From Bacillus sp. ISL-7 (GTDB lineage Bacteria; Bacillota; Bacilli; Bacillales_B; DSM-18226), in the NCBI RefSeq assembly GCF_018613065.1, contig NZ_JAGGQW010000046.1, positions 124,001-188,000 on the forward strand: DNA of 64,000 bases, read 5' to 3'. Shown here one piece after another: positions 8,312 through 17,137 of the stretch. The notes beneath the pieces were generated by a model that searched no databases, was not told the DNA's origin, and saw only the letters and a program-made list of their open reading frames with translations. How positions within the stretch are numbered: position 1 is the first letter of the stretch; each line of letters begins with the position of its first letter. A program made the translations under genes and the position numbers.

Positions 8312-10105
8312 TTAAATTGACTGTTTAAGTTTGTTATCTACTGATATTAACTTACCTTTATCCACTTTAAAAACCATGTCACAGTTTTCAATTGTACTTA
8401 GTCTATGAGCAATAATAATTAATGTTTTGTCGCCTTTCAGACCATCTATTGATTTCATAATCTCTTTTTCTGTATCGTTATCTAAAGCAGATGTTGCTTC
8501 ATCTAAAAAGATAATTTCCGGATTATGATACAATGCTCTAGCAATCCCGATTCGTTGACGTTGTCCTCCAGAGAGCCTAACCCCTCTCTCTCCAACAACA
8601 GTATCTAATCCTTCTGGGAGAGTATTAATAAAATCCTTTAACTGTGCATCTTCAATTGCCCTATGAACAGCAGCTTCGTCAATCAGTTTATCCGTGATTC
8701 CAAATGCTACATTTTTTCGGATTGTATCATCGGATAAATAAATGGATTGTGGGATATAGCCAATCTTATTTTGCCATATTGACATGAGTTCATTTAGATT
8801 TTTCCCATCAACTGATACTCGACCTTTCTCAGGTTCAAATAGTCCTAGTATTATATCAACAATAGTGGTTTTACCAGCACCAGAAGTTCCAACAAAGGCA
8901 ACTGAATTCCCAATTGGAATTGTTAATGATAGACTTTTAATGGAATATTCCTCTTGATTTGGATAACGAAAATGTACGTTTTCTAATTTAATCGAATTAA
9001 GGAATGTTTTTTCACCACTATTCACCTTTACTGGTTTTAAATCAATGGTCGCATCTTCATATATTGGGTATTTGCATCTATTATCTTTAATCAAATCATT
9101 ATAAATTACCGTCAAAGCTGGTTGACTAAAACGAATGGTTGTTAGCATTGCAACGATTCTAGTTATAGAAGGCATAAGACGAAAAGCAGCCATTGCAAAT
9201 AATGACATAGTGGCCACTAATGTATTCGTATCTGTCCCTTGAAATACAATTATAATCATCGTAATAAGGACAACTGCTACTAATATTGTCTCGATAAAAA
9301 GCCTTGGTATTTGATCTAACATTCTTTTATAAATATTATTGTTTGCCATGATTTGACTTTGTTTAGCATACGAATTCACAAAGTAACTTTCTTTTCCAGA
9401 AACCTTAACTTCTTTACTTGCCCCTAATCCTTGATTTATCGATTTAATCAGCTCACGACTTACTCTTTGTTCTTCTTTTCCTAAATGAGTTATCTTATTG
9501 CGGAAAATCTTAAAGAAAACCAGAACACTTCCACCCAACAAAATACCGGACGTAAATGTAGCTACCGGTGCTGTAACTATTAGTAACGTAAGTATAGAAA
9601 TGATGACTAGTATTTCCGTTAGCAACTGAAAACTCGATAATATAATACCATCGAAAACTTTCGTTACTTCTCCATTTACATTTCTTAATAATTCTGAGGA
9701 ATTTCGCAGCAAGTGAAATGTATATGGTTTTGTTAAATACGCCTTAAACAATGCACTCGATAGTTTTACTTTTTGATTAAAAATAACTCTATATTGTACA
9801 TAGTAAAATAACAATAGGTAGGCATTTTTAATCATAAAAACTGTTAATAGAAAGACAACACCAAATAAAATAAAAGCATTCGTTGATTTGAAGTTTAACA
9901 TTTCGTATACATATGATAGGATGGATTGTTCATGTATCATAGTAGGATTTGTAACAATTCCAACAAAAGGAACAATTAAACCAATCCCCACTGTTTCAAA
10001 TACAGCCGCAACGATCATCATAAAAAAAAGTAATAAAAACTTTTTCTTATCTCTTTTATTAAAAAGAACCCGAAGCTTTTTTATTGTATCCTTCAATTTA
10101 GTCAC
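8312..10105 (-). CDS. ABC transporter with fused membrane and ATPase domains, candidate lipid-linked glycan flippase (PglK/MsbA-like)
   Basis: 597 residues. The N-terminal exporter membrane domain (about 20-330) has six hydrophobic segments. The ATPase domain (about 360-590) has GTSGAGKTTIVD (Walker A), LSGGQRQRIGIARAL (signature), IIFLDEATSALD (Walker B/D-loop) and IAHRLST (H-loop). A half-transporter inside a glycosyltransferase run, next to bacillosamine-type genes, suggests a PglK-like flippase for a lipid-linked oligosaccharide. The start is GTG at 10105, but AAGGTG upstream also fits a TTG at 10096. It is preceded by a 269-base gap holding a SinR-type operator, so it is likely the first gene of a second transcription unit. 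Confidence 0.82.
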   Translation of the reverse strand: MTKLKDTIKKLRVLFNKRDKKKFLLLFFMMIVAAVFETVGIGLIVPFVGIVTNPTMIHEQSILSYVYEMLNFKSTNAFILFGVVFLLTVFMIKNAYLLLFYYVQYRVIFNQKVKLSSALFKAYLTKPYTFHLLRNSSELLRNVNGEVTKVFDGIILSSFQLLTEILVIISILTLLIVTAPVATFTSGILLGGSVLVFFKIFRNKITHLGKEEQRVSRELIKSINQGLGASKEVKVSGKESYFVNSYAKQSQIMANNNIYKRMLDQIPRLFIETILVAVVLITMIIIVFQGTDTNTLVATMSLFAMAAFRLMPSITRIVAMLTTIRFSQPALTVIYNDLIKDNRCKYPIYEDATIDLKPVKVNSGEKTFLNSIKLENVHFRYPNQEEYSIKSLSLTIPIGNSVAFVGTSGAGKTTIVDIILGLFEPEKGRVSVDGKNLNELMSIWQNKIGYIPQSIYLSDDTIRKNVAFGITDKLIDEAAVHRAIEDAQLKDFINTLPEGLDTVVGERGVRLSGGQRQRIGIARALYHNPEIIFLDEATSALDNDTEKEIMKSIDGLKGDKTLIIIAHRLSTIENCDMVFKVDKGKLISVDNKLKQSI

Positions 10106-10192
10106 ACCTTAAAATTAATAATCTTTAACCCCAGTATTCAATATTATCAGGTTTAAAGTAAAAAATGAGTTTTAACTTAATCATCAGAAACT

Positions 10193-10208
10193 GTTCATTA
10201 TAATGAAC
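10193..10208. promoter_or_regulatory. SinR-type operator (perfect 16-bp palindrome) before the ABC/Kdo genes
   Basis: GTTCATTATAATGAAC is a perfect inverted repeat of the form GTTC-N8-GAAC. It lies in the 269-base gap 10106-10374 upstream of the minus-strand gene starting at 10105 and contains a TATAAT that could serve as a -10 box. A degenerate copy, GTTCTTATTAAAGCAC, is at 10285-10300. The arms resemble the B. subtilis SinR half-site GTTCTYT, and a SinR homologue is encoded at 12994-13347. Binding is inferred. Apart from these two sites, no gene is seen in the gap. Confidence 0.6.
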
Positions 10209-10374
10209 GTAATTACAAAAAAAATATATACATTATTTTTATGGTTATCGGTATTTCTCTTTTTTAAATTATAACTCACAAATCGTTCTTATTAAAGCAC
10301 AACCCTTCGACATAAACCTACAGTATTTAATTCTGGAACTGCCTATTTTGTTTGTTCTATTAATCTTATTTTTA

Positions 10375-11574
10375 CTAACTAATGATTTTATAGAGCTTAT
10401 CTAGTTCATAACTATTGCTGTAGTCTTTATTTCTTATATTGTTAACTAAAGTATTCTTCAATTCTTGATTACGATAAAACTCCTCTATCCCTTTCGCTAA
10501 ACCTGGAACACTTAAATCACAGATGATTCCTTCAATCCCATTTTCAATTTGGCTAGATGCTGTTGGATAATTTGTAATTAGAATTGGTTTTCCTAGAATT
10601 TTAGCTTCAGAAACCGTTACTGCTTTTCCTTCATATCTAGACGGTTGAACATATAAATCACAATTTTTTATATAAGGATAAGGATTTGTTTTTTTACCTA
10701 AAAGGATAAAACTATCTTTTAAATCATGTTTGGAAATTAAATCTGTCAATTCCTTCTCGTATCCGCCATAACCGATAATGTACCACTTAATATTGGTTAA
10801 CCCTTTGTCATGCAGCAGTTTAAGAGCTTGTATTGCCAAATCAAACCCTTTGACATACGATAACCTACCTACAGAGACAAGATTAAAGGTTTTAGATTTT
10901 TCTTGATTAAGTGGCAGCTCTTCCTCCGCCATTTTCTTTATGAAATTAGGTGAAGTTATATTTTCTACAACCATCATTTTATCTATCAAGGTTGGATAGG
11001 TAGATAAAAATGCCTCCCTGCATGCATCCGATACTGAAGCAATATAATCAAATTCATTCCAAACTTTAAGGTCCAACTCATTATCAATTTCCAACTTGCT
11101 ATAATCAGTATGAACCCAAGCAATTCTTTTCTTAGCTTTTACCTTATCTGCAATGATATCATGTGGCCACGCATAGCTGATTGCTACATCGTATTCTTTA
11201 TCAAGCTTTGGTAATAAGAAGGAGGAGTATTTTTGAGTTAGCTGCATTTGTATATATCCGGCTCCCTCTTCCAGGTCTCTAGCTTTGGATTTTATTTTTG
11301 CTAAATACTTGGATAGAACCCTAATAAAAGCTAATGAATACTGTCTTTCTTTAATGCAAAGAGTAACTGATTTACGAAAAACAGAGTAACTTCCTACCTG
11401 AGGTAAAATATTTACTGACTTAGGGATCAAACTCATAAACTCGCCAACATGATGAAAGATTAAAAGATCAACATTGAACTTTTGATAGTCAAAGCTTTCC
11501 AACATATTAATTAAACTTCTTTCAATTCCGCCAATTTCCATATTATAAACAGAAATTAAAATATTCTTTTTCAT
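10375..11574 (-). CDS. GT4-family glycosyltransferase
   Basis: 399 residues from the ATG at 11574, chosen because AAAGGTGAGG lies 6 bases upstream; a GTG at 11586 would overlap this site. GT-B motifs are MEIGGIERSLINML (about 9-22), VSVGRLSYVKGFDLA in the donor domain, and PSRYEGKAVTVSEAKILGKP with the E-x7-E signature. It is similar at its N-terminus to the GT4 at 6001-7179. It is the last gene before the operator-containing gap at 10106-10374 and so probably ends the upstream eps transcript. Donor sugar unknown. Confidence 0.85.
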   Translation of the reverse strand: MKKNILISVYNMEIGGIERSLINMLESFDYQKFNVDLLIFHHVGEFMSLIPKSVNILPQVGSYSVFRKSVTLCIKERQYSLAFIRVLSKYLAKIKSKARDLEEGAGYIQMQLTQKYSSFLLPKLDKEYDVAISYAWPHDIIADKVKAKKRIAWVHTDYSKLEIDNELDLKVWNEFDYIASVSDACREAFLSTYPTLIDKMMVVENITSPNFIKKMAEEELPLNQEKSKTFNLVSVGRLSYVKGFDLAIQALKLLHDKGLTNIKWYIIGYGGYEKELTDLISKHDLKDSFILLGKKTNPYPYIKNCDLYVQPSRYEGKAVTVSEAKILGKPILITNYPTASSQIENGIEGIICDLSVPGLAKGIEEFYRNQELKNTLVNNIRNKDYSNSYELDKLYKIIS

Positions 11575-11588
11575 CTCTATCCTCACCT

Positions 11589-12224
11589 TTAAACGCTAAA
11601 CTGCACTACCTTGTCTTTACTTTTATATTGTTTAAATTCCGTCTCTCTTTTATTTAAGAATATTGTATTAGGTGGTACGATTCCTTTAACAACACTTCCA
11701 GCAGCAACAACCACATTATCACCAATATGGGTATTCCTTAATATGACGACATTCGCACCTATCCAGACGTTATCACCAATTGTTACTTCTCCCCTCACTA
11801 AATGGTCAGAGGAATTTTTTTTATAATTATGATCATGGTCGTTAATACAAACGTTAGGAGCTATTTTGGTGTTTTTTCCAATCGTGATTCGGTTCACACA
11901 ATTAATATTACAATTGTCATTTATAAAAACATTATTCCCTATGTTTAGTACACCATCAAAATCGATCCGAATGCTGGCATTCTTCCTTATAAAAACAAAC
12001 TTTCCAATATAAATTTTTGCCTGTATATTAAAAACCTCTATCTTACTATTGGCTTGAAGAGAAAAGATAGATGACCTAATATTTTTAAAATAAATGATTT
12101 TATAAAAAAAACCCCTTATAATCCCCACCAAGTGGGATAAATTCATGAGAATCATAATAAAAAAACCACGTTTTTTACTTTCGGATATAAGTGTCAGAAT
12201 TATTTTTTTGCCAATATTGACCAT
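11589..12224 (-). CDS. Hexapeptide-repeat acyltransferase (WcaF/Vat type)
   Basis: 211 residues. The N-terminal 60 residues are hydrophobic/basic, then left-handed beta-helix repeats run from about 65 to 190 (IGKFVFIRKNASI, IGNNVFINDNCNI, IGKNTKIAPNVCINDHDHNY, IGDNVWIGANVVILRNTHIG, VVVAAGSVVKGIVPPN). The NDHDH segment holds the catalytic-type His, and VPPNTI is the usual family ending. It transfers an acetyl (or other acyl) group from CoA to a sugar hydroxyl or amine, probably decorating the exopolysaccharide. Start by ATG with AAGGAG 6 bases upstream. Between a GT32 and a GT4 gene in the same operon. Confidence 0.85.
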   Translation of the reverse strand: MVNIGKKIILTLISESKKRGFFIMILMNLSHLVGIIRGFFYKIIYFKNIRSSIFSLQANSKIEVFNIQAKIYIGKFVFIRKNASIRIDFDGVLNIGNNVFINDNCNINCVNRITIGKNTKIAPNVCINDHDHNYKKNSSDHLVRGEVTIGDNVWIGANVVILRNTHIGDNVVVAAGSVVKGIVPPNTIFLNKRETEFKQYKSKDKVVQFSV

Positions 12225-12248
12225 GATTATTCTCCTTAAAAAACTGAC

Positions 12249-12983
12249 TTACCGATATATTTTTCTTAATCTAGCAATATTGTGACCACCTATTAGTTTT
12301 GACAGGATAAATTTTATTTTTCCTTTTATTCTTTTCCCTGGTGGCAGCCAACTTTTATAAAAATGATGGATGGTATATGTTTTTTCAGTAATGAATGTTT
12401 GGCAATTTATATAATCATAAGGAGAAAAGTAAGTCTGAGGGTAAAAAACTCCCATATCATTAATTTCCTGGTATTGGCCATTTGATTTTAATCCTTTATC
12501 CTCAAGTAACTTAGTAATAATAGCTACATTGGTTAATTGATTAAACGTACCATCATTTCTAATGAAATTTTTCTCATTATATGAATCTAAAAATTCCTTT
12601 ATTAAGGCATTTCCCTTTTCCGCTCCGATCGTGCTTGTTGCGATAAAGTTCTCTTGTTCAAATCCCCAAAAAGAAGGAAGATGCAAAAGATCATCAAAGG
12701 GTTTATACACCTCAACATCTGTATCTAGATAAATCCCACCATAATAATAGAGAGCGAACACTCGAACGTAATCACTGACAAAAGCATATTTCCCTGCGTT
12801 GTAGGCTTCTTTCACATATGAATTTAAATCGATATTAAAATTACTTTCATTCCATTCTAAAATTTCATATTGTGGTAGATACTTTTTCCAGCTCTCTATA
12901 CATTTTTTTACAATTACAGGTTTTTCTTTTCTACCAAACCAGCAGTAATGGATTGTCTTAGGAATCTTATTAATATACTCCAT
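12249..12983 (-). CDS. GT32-family (capsular polysaccharide synthesis type) glycosyltransferase
   Basis: 244 residues. The N-terminal IPKTIHYCWFGRKEKP is the classic GT32 opening (IPKxIHxxWxG). YAFVSDYVRVFALYYYGGIYLDTDVEVYKPFD (about 66-97, cited in part as YGGIYLDTDVEV) contains the DxD metal-binding motif at DTD. Members move hexoses such as mannose, galactose or glucose from nucleotide donors onto polysaccharide repeats. The C-terminus has HHFYKSWLPP, also seen in this family. It lies just downstream of the SinR-like gene and is in the same minus-strand run. Confidence 0.85.
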   Translation of the reverse strand: MEYINKIPKTIHYCWFGRKEKPVIVKKCIESWKKYLPQYEILEWNESNFNIDLNSYVKEAYNAGKYAFVSDYVRVFALYYYGGIYLDTDVEVYKPFDDLLHLPSFWGFEQENFIATSTIGAEKGNALIKEFLDSYNEKNFIRNDGTFNQLTNVAIITKLLEDKGLKSNGQYQEINDMGVFYPQTYFSPYDYINCQTFITEKTYTIHHFYKSWLPPGKRIKGKIKFILSKLIGGHNIARLRKIYR

Positions 12984-12993
12984 GTCGCTTACC

Positions 12994-13347
12994 TCAGTTT
13001 TTTTCTATTCTTGAGTTTTGATTTTTCCATTTAATAAATTCAAACAAAGTTTTATAATCTTTAATTTGTTCTATTTCAATTCCTGTTTCCTTTAATTGTG
13101 CTGCAAAATCAATTAAATCTTGATCTACTACTTGCGGAACGTCATTCGTTTTTTCTATACTTAAAAATATGTCTAATTCCACATCTAACACTGTAGCAAT
13201 TCTTTTTACTACATCAATAGAAGGATTCCGATTTAGATCACGTTCAATATTACTTAAGTACGACTTAGATATTTTAGTGCGTTTGGCTAATTCGGACAAA
13301 GTTAGCCCCTTTTGCTTCCGAAATTCATACATCGTTTTTCCGATCAC
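12994..13347 (-). CDS. SinR-like transcriptional repressor of matrix genes (XRE HTH plus Sin dimer domain)
   Basis: 117 residues. The XRE-type helix-turn-helix lies at residues about 1-62: YEFRKQKGLTLSELAKRTKISKSYLSNIERDLNRNPSID (shorter pieces: LSELAKRTKISKSYLSNIER). This closely follows SinR, which has KGYSLSELAEKAGVAKSYLSSIERNLQ and NPSI. The C-terminal 45 residues (DLIDFAAQLKETGIEIEQI followed by an FEFIKWK helix) match the SinR/SinI dimer domain. SinR of B. subtilis represses eps and tapA operons and is held in check by SinI; no clear SinI gene is adjacent. Six GTTC-N8-GAAC sites in this window are candidate operators. The start is GTG at 13347. Location inside the eps operon rather than near tapA suggests feedback control. 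Confidence 0.82.
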   Translation of the reverse strand: MIGKTMYEFRKQKGLTLSELAKRTKISKSYLSNIERDLNRNPSIDVVKRIATVLDVELDIFLSIEKTNDVPQVVDQDLIDFAAQLKETGIEIEQIKDYKTLFEFIKWKNQNSRIEKN

Positions 13348-13378
13348 GACTCATACCCCGTTTTTCATAAAATAAATA

Positions 13379-14566
13379 CTAAATATTAAACATATCCGCT
13401 CTTTCCTTCCTTACAATAACTGTTTGTTTAATATGGTGAATGACAGTTTCTATATCCTCCATAGTCATATTCGACCCTGATGGCAAGCACAACCCGTTTT
13501 TAAAGAGGTCTTCTGAAACACTTTCTTGTTCATTATGAGGATAATAATTCCTTTCTTTGAATACAGGCTGAAGGTGAAGTGGCTTCCAAACCGGTCGTGC
13601 TTCAATGTTTTCCGCACTTAATGAACTCAGTATCTCTGATACAGAAATTCCAGCCTCTTTCTCATTAATTGTTAATGCTGTTAGCCATCGATTAGAAAAA
13701 GTATCTTTTAACTCAGGCATAAACGTAATACCAGCTAAGCTGGAAAGTTCATCATAGTATCGTTGAAAAATCGTTCTTCTTGCAGCAATTCTTTCATCCA
13801 GTACTTCTAATTGCGCCCTACCGATCCCAGCTAAAATGTTACTCAATCTATAGTTGAATCCAATTTGACTGTGTTGGTAGTGAGGCGCCGCATCCCTTGC
13901 TTGTGTAGCTAAGAATCTTGCCCTTTGTAACGCCTCTCGATCATCCGAAACAAGCATTCCGCCTCCTGAAGTTGTAATAATCTTGTTCCCATTAAAGGAA
14001 AAGACACCAAACTTACCAAACGTTCCACTTGCTTTTCCTTTGTACAAAGCACCAATTGATTCTGCTGCATCTTCAATGATGGGAACTCCATATTGATCAC
14101 AGATGGCTGAAATTTCTTCCATTTTGGCACTTTGACCATACAAATTTACAACAATTACTGCCTTCGGAAGATTCCCATCTTGTATTGCATCATAAAAAGC
14201 TCTTTCTAAAGCCTGTGGGGACATATTCCAGGTTTCAGGTTCTGAATCAATAAAAATCGGTTCGGCCCCCTGATAAATAATTGGATTGGCACTAGCTATA
14301 AAGGTAAGACTCGAACAAAATACCTTATCACCGTTTCCCACCTCTAATAAAGAAAGAGCCAGATGAATGGCTGCCGTTCCTGAACTAACGGCGACCGCTT
14401 CACTGGCTCCCACGTATTGAGCTATTTCCTCTTCAAAAGCATCCACATTTGGTCCAAGAGGAGCAATCCAATTGGTTTCAAATGCTTCATTTATATATTT
14501 ATGCTCCTTCCCACTCATATGTGGAGAGGACAGAAAGATCCTTTTTTTATAGGTTGTTTGACCCAA
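13379..14566 (-). CDS. epsN: PLP-dependent UDP-sugar aminotransferase EpsN-like (DegT/DnrJ/EryC1/StrS)
   Basis: 395 residues. VSSGTAAIHLALSLL (about 60-74), EDAAESIGALYKG (about 165-177) and FSFNGNKIITTSGGGML with the PLP lysine near residue 193 are the family hallmarks. It likely puts an amino group on the C4 keto of a UDP-4-keto-6-deoxy sugar made by EpsC, giving the UDP-aminosugar that EpsM acetylates. Order epsL-epsM-epsN is the same as in B. subtilis. Starts six bases after the stop of epsM. Confidence 0.9.
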   Translation of the reverse strand: MGQTTYKKRIFLSSPHMSGKEHKYINEAFETNWIAPLGPNVDAFEEEIAQYVGASEAVAVSSGTAAIHLALSLLEVGNGDKVFCSSLTFIASANPIIYQGAEPIFIDSEPETWNMSPQALERAFYDAIQDGNLPKAVIVVNLYGQSAKMEEISAICDQYGVPIIEDAAESIGALYKGKASGTFGKFGVFSFNGNKIITTSGGGMLVSDDREALQRARFLATQARDAAPHYQHSQIGFNYRLSNILAGIGRAQLEVLDERIAARRTIFQRYYDELSSLAGITFMPELKDTFSNRWLTALTINEKEAGISVSEILSSLSAENIEARPVWKPLHLQPVFKERNYYPHNEQESVSEDLFKNGLCLPSGSNMTMEDIETVIHHIKQTVIVRKERADMFNI

Positions 14567-14572
14567 TGACCT

Positions 14573-15217
14573 TCACCCCGCATTCACTTTATTATTCATT
14601 TTCACCTTGGCAGGTGTACCCACAGCTAGACAACTATCTGGAAGATGATCGATTACAGTTGCTCCTGCACCAATCATTGTCCATTTACCTATTTTTTTGT
14701 TTGGAATAATCGTTGCTCCACTTCCCACACTTGAACCCTCACGTATTTCCACGGTACCAGCAATTGTGCTATTTGGACAGAGGTGAACAAAATCTTCTAG
14801 TCTACTATCGTGCTCAACAACTGAGCATGAATTGATGACGCAATGATTCCCAATAACAGCATCTGCATTAATGACTGCATACGGCATAACAACTGTACCA
14901 GGGCCGATTTTTGCAGTTGGGCTAATACTGGCCAAAGGGTGAATCAGTGTTACAAAGTGTTCTAAGGTAAAGGCAAGCTCCTCAACGATTGCTTTTCTTA
15001 CCTTGTTATCCCCAATGGCTATTACAAATTTTACATCTGTAAAGTCTTCAATAAGTTGCCTCGCTGCTCTAATAGGTCCACAAAATTCGTTATTGATCAT
15101 TTGAACTCCTTCATACTTATTATCCAAATAACCAATAATTTGATAATTGTTATTGGTCCGAATTATATCTGAAACAACCTTACTGTGGCCTCCGTGTCCT
15201 ATCACGAAAATATTCAT
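14573..15217 (-). CDS. epsM: Sugar N-acetyltransferase EpsM-like (PglD family)
   Basis: 214 residues. The N-terminal Rossmann-like PglD domain has FVIGHGGHSKVVSDII and YLDNKY. A left-handed beta-helix follows from about residue 95 (IGPGTVVMPYAVINADAVIG, CVINSCSVVEHDSRL, SSVGSGATIIPNKKIG, IGAGATVIDHLPDS), including the VEHD catalytic histidine region. It acetylates the 4-amino group to give a UDP-diacetylbacillosamine-type sugar. It overlaps epsL by 4 bases at its start. Confidence 0.9.
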   Translation of the reverse strand: MNIFVIGHGGHSKVVSDIIRTNNNYQIIGYLDNKYEGVQMINNEFCGPIRAARQLIEDFTDVKFVIAIGDNKVRKAIVEELAFTLEHFVTLIHPLASISPTAKIGPGTVVMPYAVINADAVIGNHCVINSCSVVEHDSRLEDFVHLCPNSTIAGTVEIREGSSVGSGATIIPNKKIGKWTMIGAGATVIDHLPDSCLAVGTPAKVKMNNKVNAG

Positions 15218-15828
15218 GAACTCCCCCCGCCAATTGATGAATTTGATCCCTTAAAACTCTCCACCGTCGCACTCCCTGGTTGATTGATCCCATCCGATAC
15301 AAGAACTTTATATACTGTAAGAATTAATATTTTCAAATCAAGGATGAAAGTTCGGTTCTTTACATACCAAACATCCAATCTAAATTTTTCTTCCCAAGAT
15401 AAAGCATTTCTCCCATTCACTTGTGCCCACCCCGTTATCCCAGGTCTTACGTTGTGCCTTAAAGATTGCTCTTTTGTATAGAGCGGCAGGTAATTAACGA
15501 GTAATGGTCTTGGTCCGACTAAGCTTAAATCCCCTTTTATTACATTCCATAATTGTGGATATTCATCTAAGCTATATTTACGAAGGAATCTTCCAAAAGA
15601 TGTTAACCTGATATAGTCTGGCATCAATTGACCTTGATCATCTTTTTCGTCTGTCATGGTTCTGAACTTATATAAATAAAAAGTATTCCCATATAAACCA
15701 GGTCGTTCTTGTTTAAAGATAATTGGAGCACCGAGCTTCATTTTTACTAACCATGCAATTACGATAAAAATGGGAGAAAGACCAACAAATAGGATTAAAG
15801 AAACCGTAAAGTCAAATAGCCTTTTCAT
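15214..15828 (-). CDS. epsL: Initiating phosphoglycosyl transferase EpsL-like (PglC/WcaJ superfamily)
   Basis: 204 residues, the monotopic small PGT form. One membrane-inserted N-terminal helix (FDFTVSLILFVGLSPIFIVIAW, about 5-26, cited in part) is followed by FKQERPGLYGNTFYLYKFRTM, then the catalytic Asp-Glu pair in YSLDEYPQLWNVIKGD and LSLVGPRPLL, and GITGWAQVNGRNALSW. It moves a sugar 1-phosphate from UDP-sugar to undecaprenyl phosphate, starting each glycan repeat. With EpsC, EpsN and EpsM made alongside, the first sugar is probably diacetylbacillosamine or a related one (inference). Confidence 0.92.
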   Translation of the reverse strand: MKRLFDFTVSLILFVGLSPIFIVIAWLVKMKLGAPIIFKQERPGLYGNTFYLYKFRTMTDEKDDQGQLMPDYIRLTSFGRFLRKYSLDEYPQLWNVIKGDLSLVGPRPLLVNYLPLYTKEQSLRHNVRPGITGWAQVNGRNALSWEEKFRLDVWYVKNRTFILDLKILILTVYKVLVSDGINQPGSATVESFKGSNSSIGGGSS

Positions 15829-15844
15829 GTTATTACCTCCCGAG

Positions 15845-15988
15845 CTATTTGGAATCAGCTAATAATTGTTTTTTTATTTCTTCAATAAAATCTTTGACCT
15901 GGATGTTTTCTGTCTCTTTTCCCATAACACAAATATTGCTCAAGATTGCTTGAAGTTTCTGTTGGGTTAAATGTTCAGATAAAGACAT
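15845..15988 (-). CDS. Small protein of unknown function in the eps operon
   Basis: A 47-residue frame, ATG at 15988 with AGAGAGG 9 bases upstream, and TAG at 15845-15847, 17 bases before epsL. It begins MSLSEHLTQQKLQAIL and contains GKETENIQVKDFIEEIKKQL, which looks like two helices. The second half vaguely recalls the SinI/SinR dimer domain (KExxI followed by a helix), so an antirepressor is conceivable, but the match is weak. I do not recognise the family. Confidence 0.55.
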   Translation of the reverse strand: MSLSEHLTQQKLQAILSNICVMGKETENIQVKDFIEEIKKQLLADSK

Positions 15989-16012
15989 TTTATTAACCTC
16001 TCTTTAGAATCA

Positions 16013-17086
16013 TTATTCATTTCTAATTAAAAAGTCCTCACTTAGAATGAAGTGAGGACTTTCTAAATCTTGATTTTTTTCGTATCCGTTTGGATTTTTA
16101 GTCTGCCAGTGCCAAGCATCTTCACACATCTCGTCTATTCCTTTTTTAGCAACCCAGCCCAGATTCTTCTCCGCTTTTACTGGATCTGCGTAGCAAACAG
16201 CTACATCACCATGTCTTGCATCAGTTATTTTATAGGGAATATTTTTACTTGAAGCTTTTTCAAATGCAGCAATCATTTCTAAGACACTATATCCTTTTCC
16301 AGTACCTAGATTGTATACTTCAACACCTGTTGAATATGTAATCTTTTCTAAAGCTCTCAAATGTCCTAAGGCTAAATCAACAACATGAATATAGTCTCTT
16401 ACACCCGTTCCATCCTTTGTCGGGTATTGATTACCAAAAACATTGAGTTCCTCTAGTTTTCCAATAGCCACTTGTGCGATATAAGGCATAAGATTATTGG
16501 GAACGCCATTTGGATCTTCACCAATTTGTCCACTCTCATGAGCACCAATTGGGTTAAAATATCTCAATATAGAAATACTCCAGTTATTATCTGATACATA
16601 AAGATCTTGTAAAATCCCCTCAATTATAAGCTTTGTACGCCCATAAGGATTTAGCGCTGCTAATGGGCTATCCTCAGAAATGGGGAATCGTTCCGGTACT
16701 CCATAAACCGTTGCAGATGAACTGAATACTAATTTTTTCACATTATATTTTTTCATCGTCTCGCATAAGACTAGGGTACTAGTAATATTGTTATGATAAT
16801 ATTGAAGTGGAAGATATACCGATTCTCCAACTGCTTTCAAGCCTGCGAAATGAATAACTGCCTCAATATTATTTTCTAAAAAAACCTCATCCAAACTGTT
16901 TTCATCCAACAAATCATTAACATAAAATTTAAAAGAACGACCTGTTATTTCTGTTATTCTTTTAATTACTTCAGGCTTGCTATTAATAAAATTATCCAAG
17001 ACCACAATTTCATAGCCTGCATTTAGTAATTCAACGCATGTGTGACTACCAATATACCCGGCTCCTCCAGTAATTAATATCGCCAT
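16013..17086 (-). CDS. galE: UDP-glucose 4-epimerase GalE
   Basis: 357 residues, an extended SDR. NAD-binding GGAGYIGSH is at residues 7-15, and SSSATVYG plus the active-site Tyr-x3-Lys in NPYGRTK are near 125-152. [10 protein letters not shown] and [14 protein letters not shown] are further GalE marks. It interconverts UDP-glucose and UDP-galactose (and perhaps the GlcNAc forms), supplying galactose-type donors for the exopolysaccharide. It is about 20 residues longer than E. coli GalE at the C-terminus. It lies between epsG and the small gene before epsL. Confidence 0.92.
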   Translation of the reverse strand: MAILITGGAGYIGSHTCVELLNAGYEIVVLDNFINSKPEVIKRITEITGRSFKFYVNDLLDENSLDEVFLENNIEAVIHFAGLKAVGESVYLPLQYYHNNITSTLVLCETMKKYNVKKLVFSSSATVYGVPERFPISEDSPLAALNPYGRTKLIIEGILQDLYVSDNNWSISILRYFNPIGAHESGQIGEDPNGVPNNLMPYIAQVAIGKLEELNVFGNQYPTKDGTGVRDYIHVVDLALGHLRALEKITYSTGVEVYNLGTGKGYSVLEMIAAFEKASSKNIPYKITDARHGDVAVCYADPVKAEKNLGWVAKKGIDEMCEDAWHWQTKNPNGYEKNQDLESPHFILSEDFLIRNE

Positions 17087-17137
17087 TTATTCCCTCCTAT
17101 AATTTATAATAATATGATTCATTGATGTGAACTTTCA

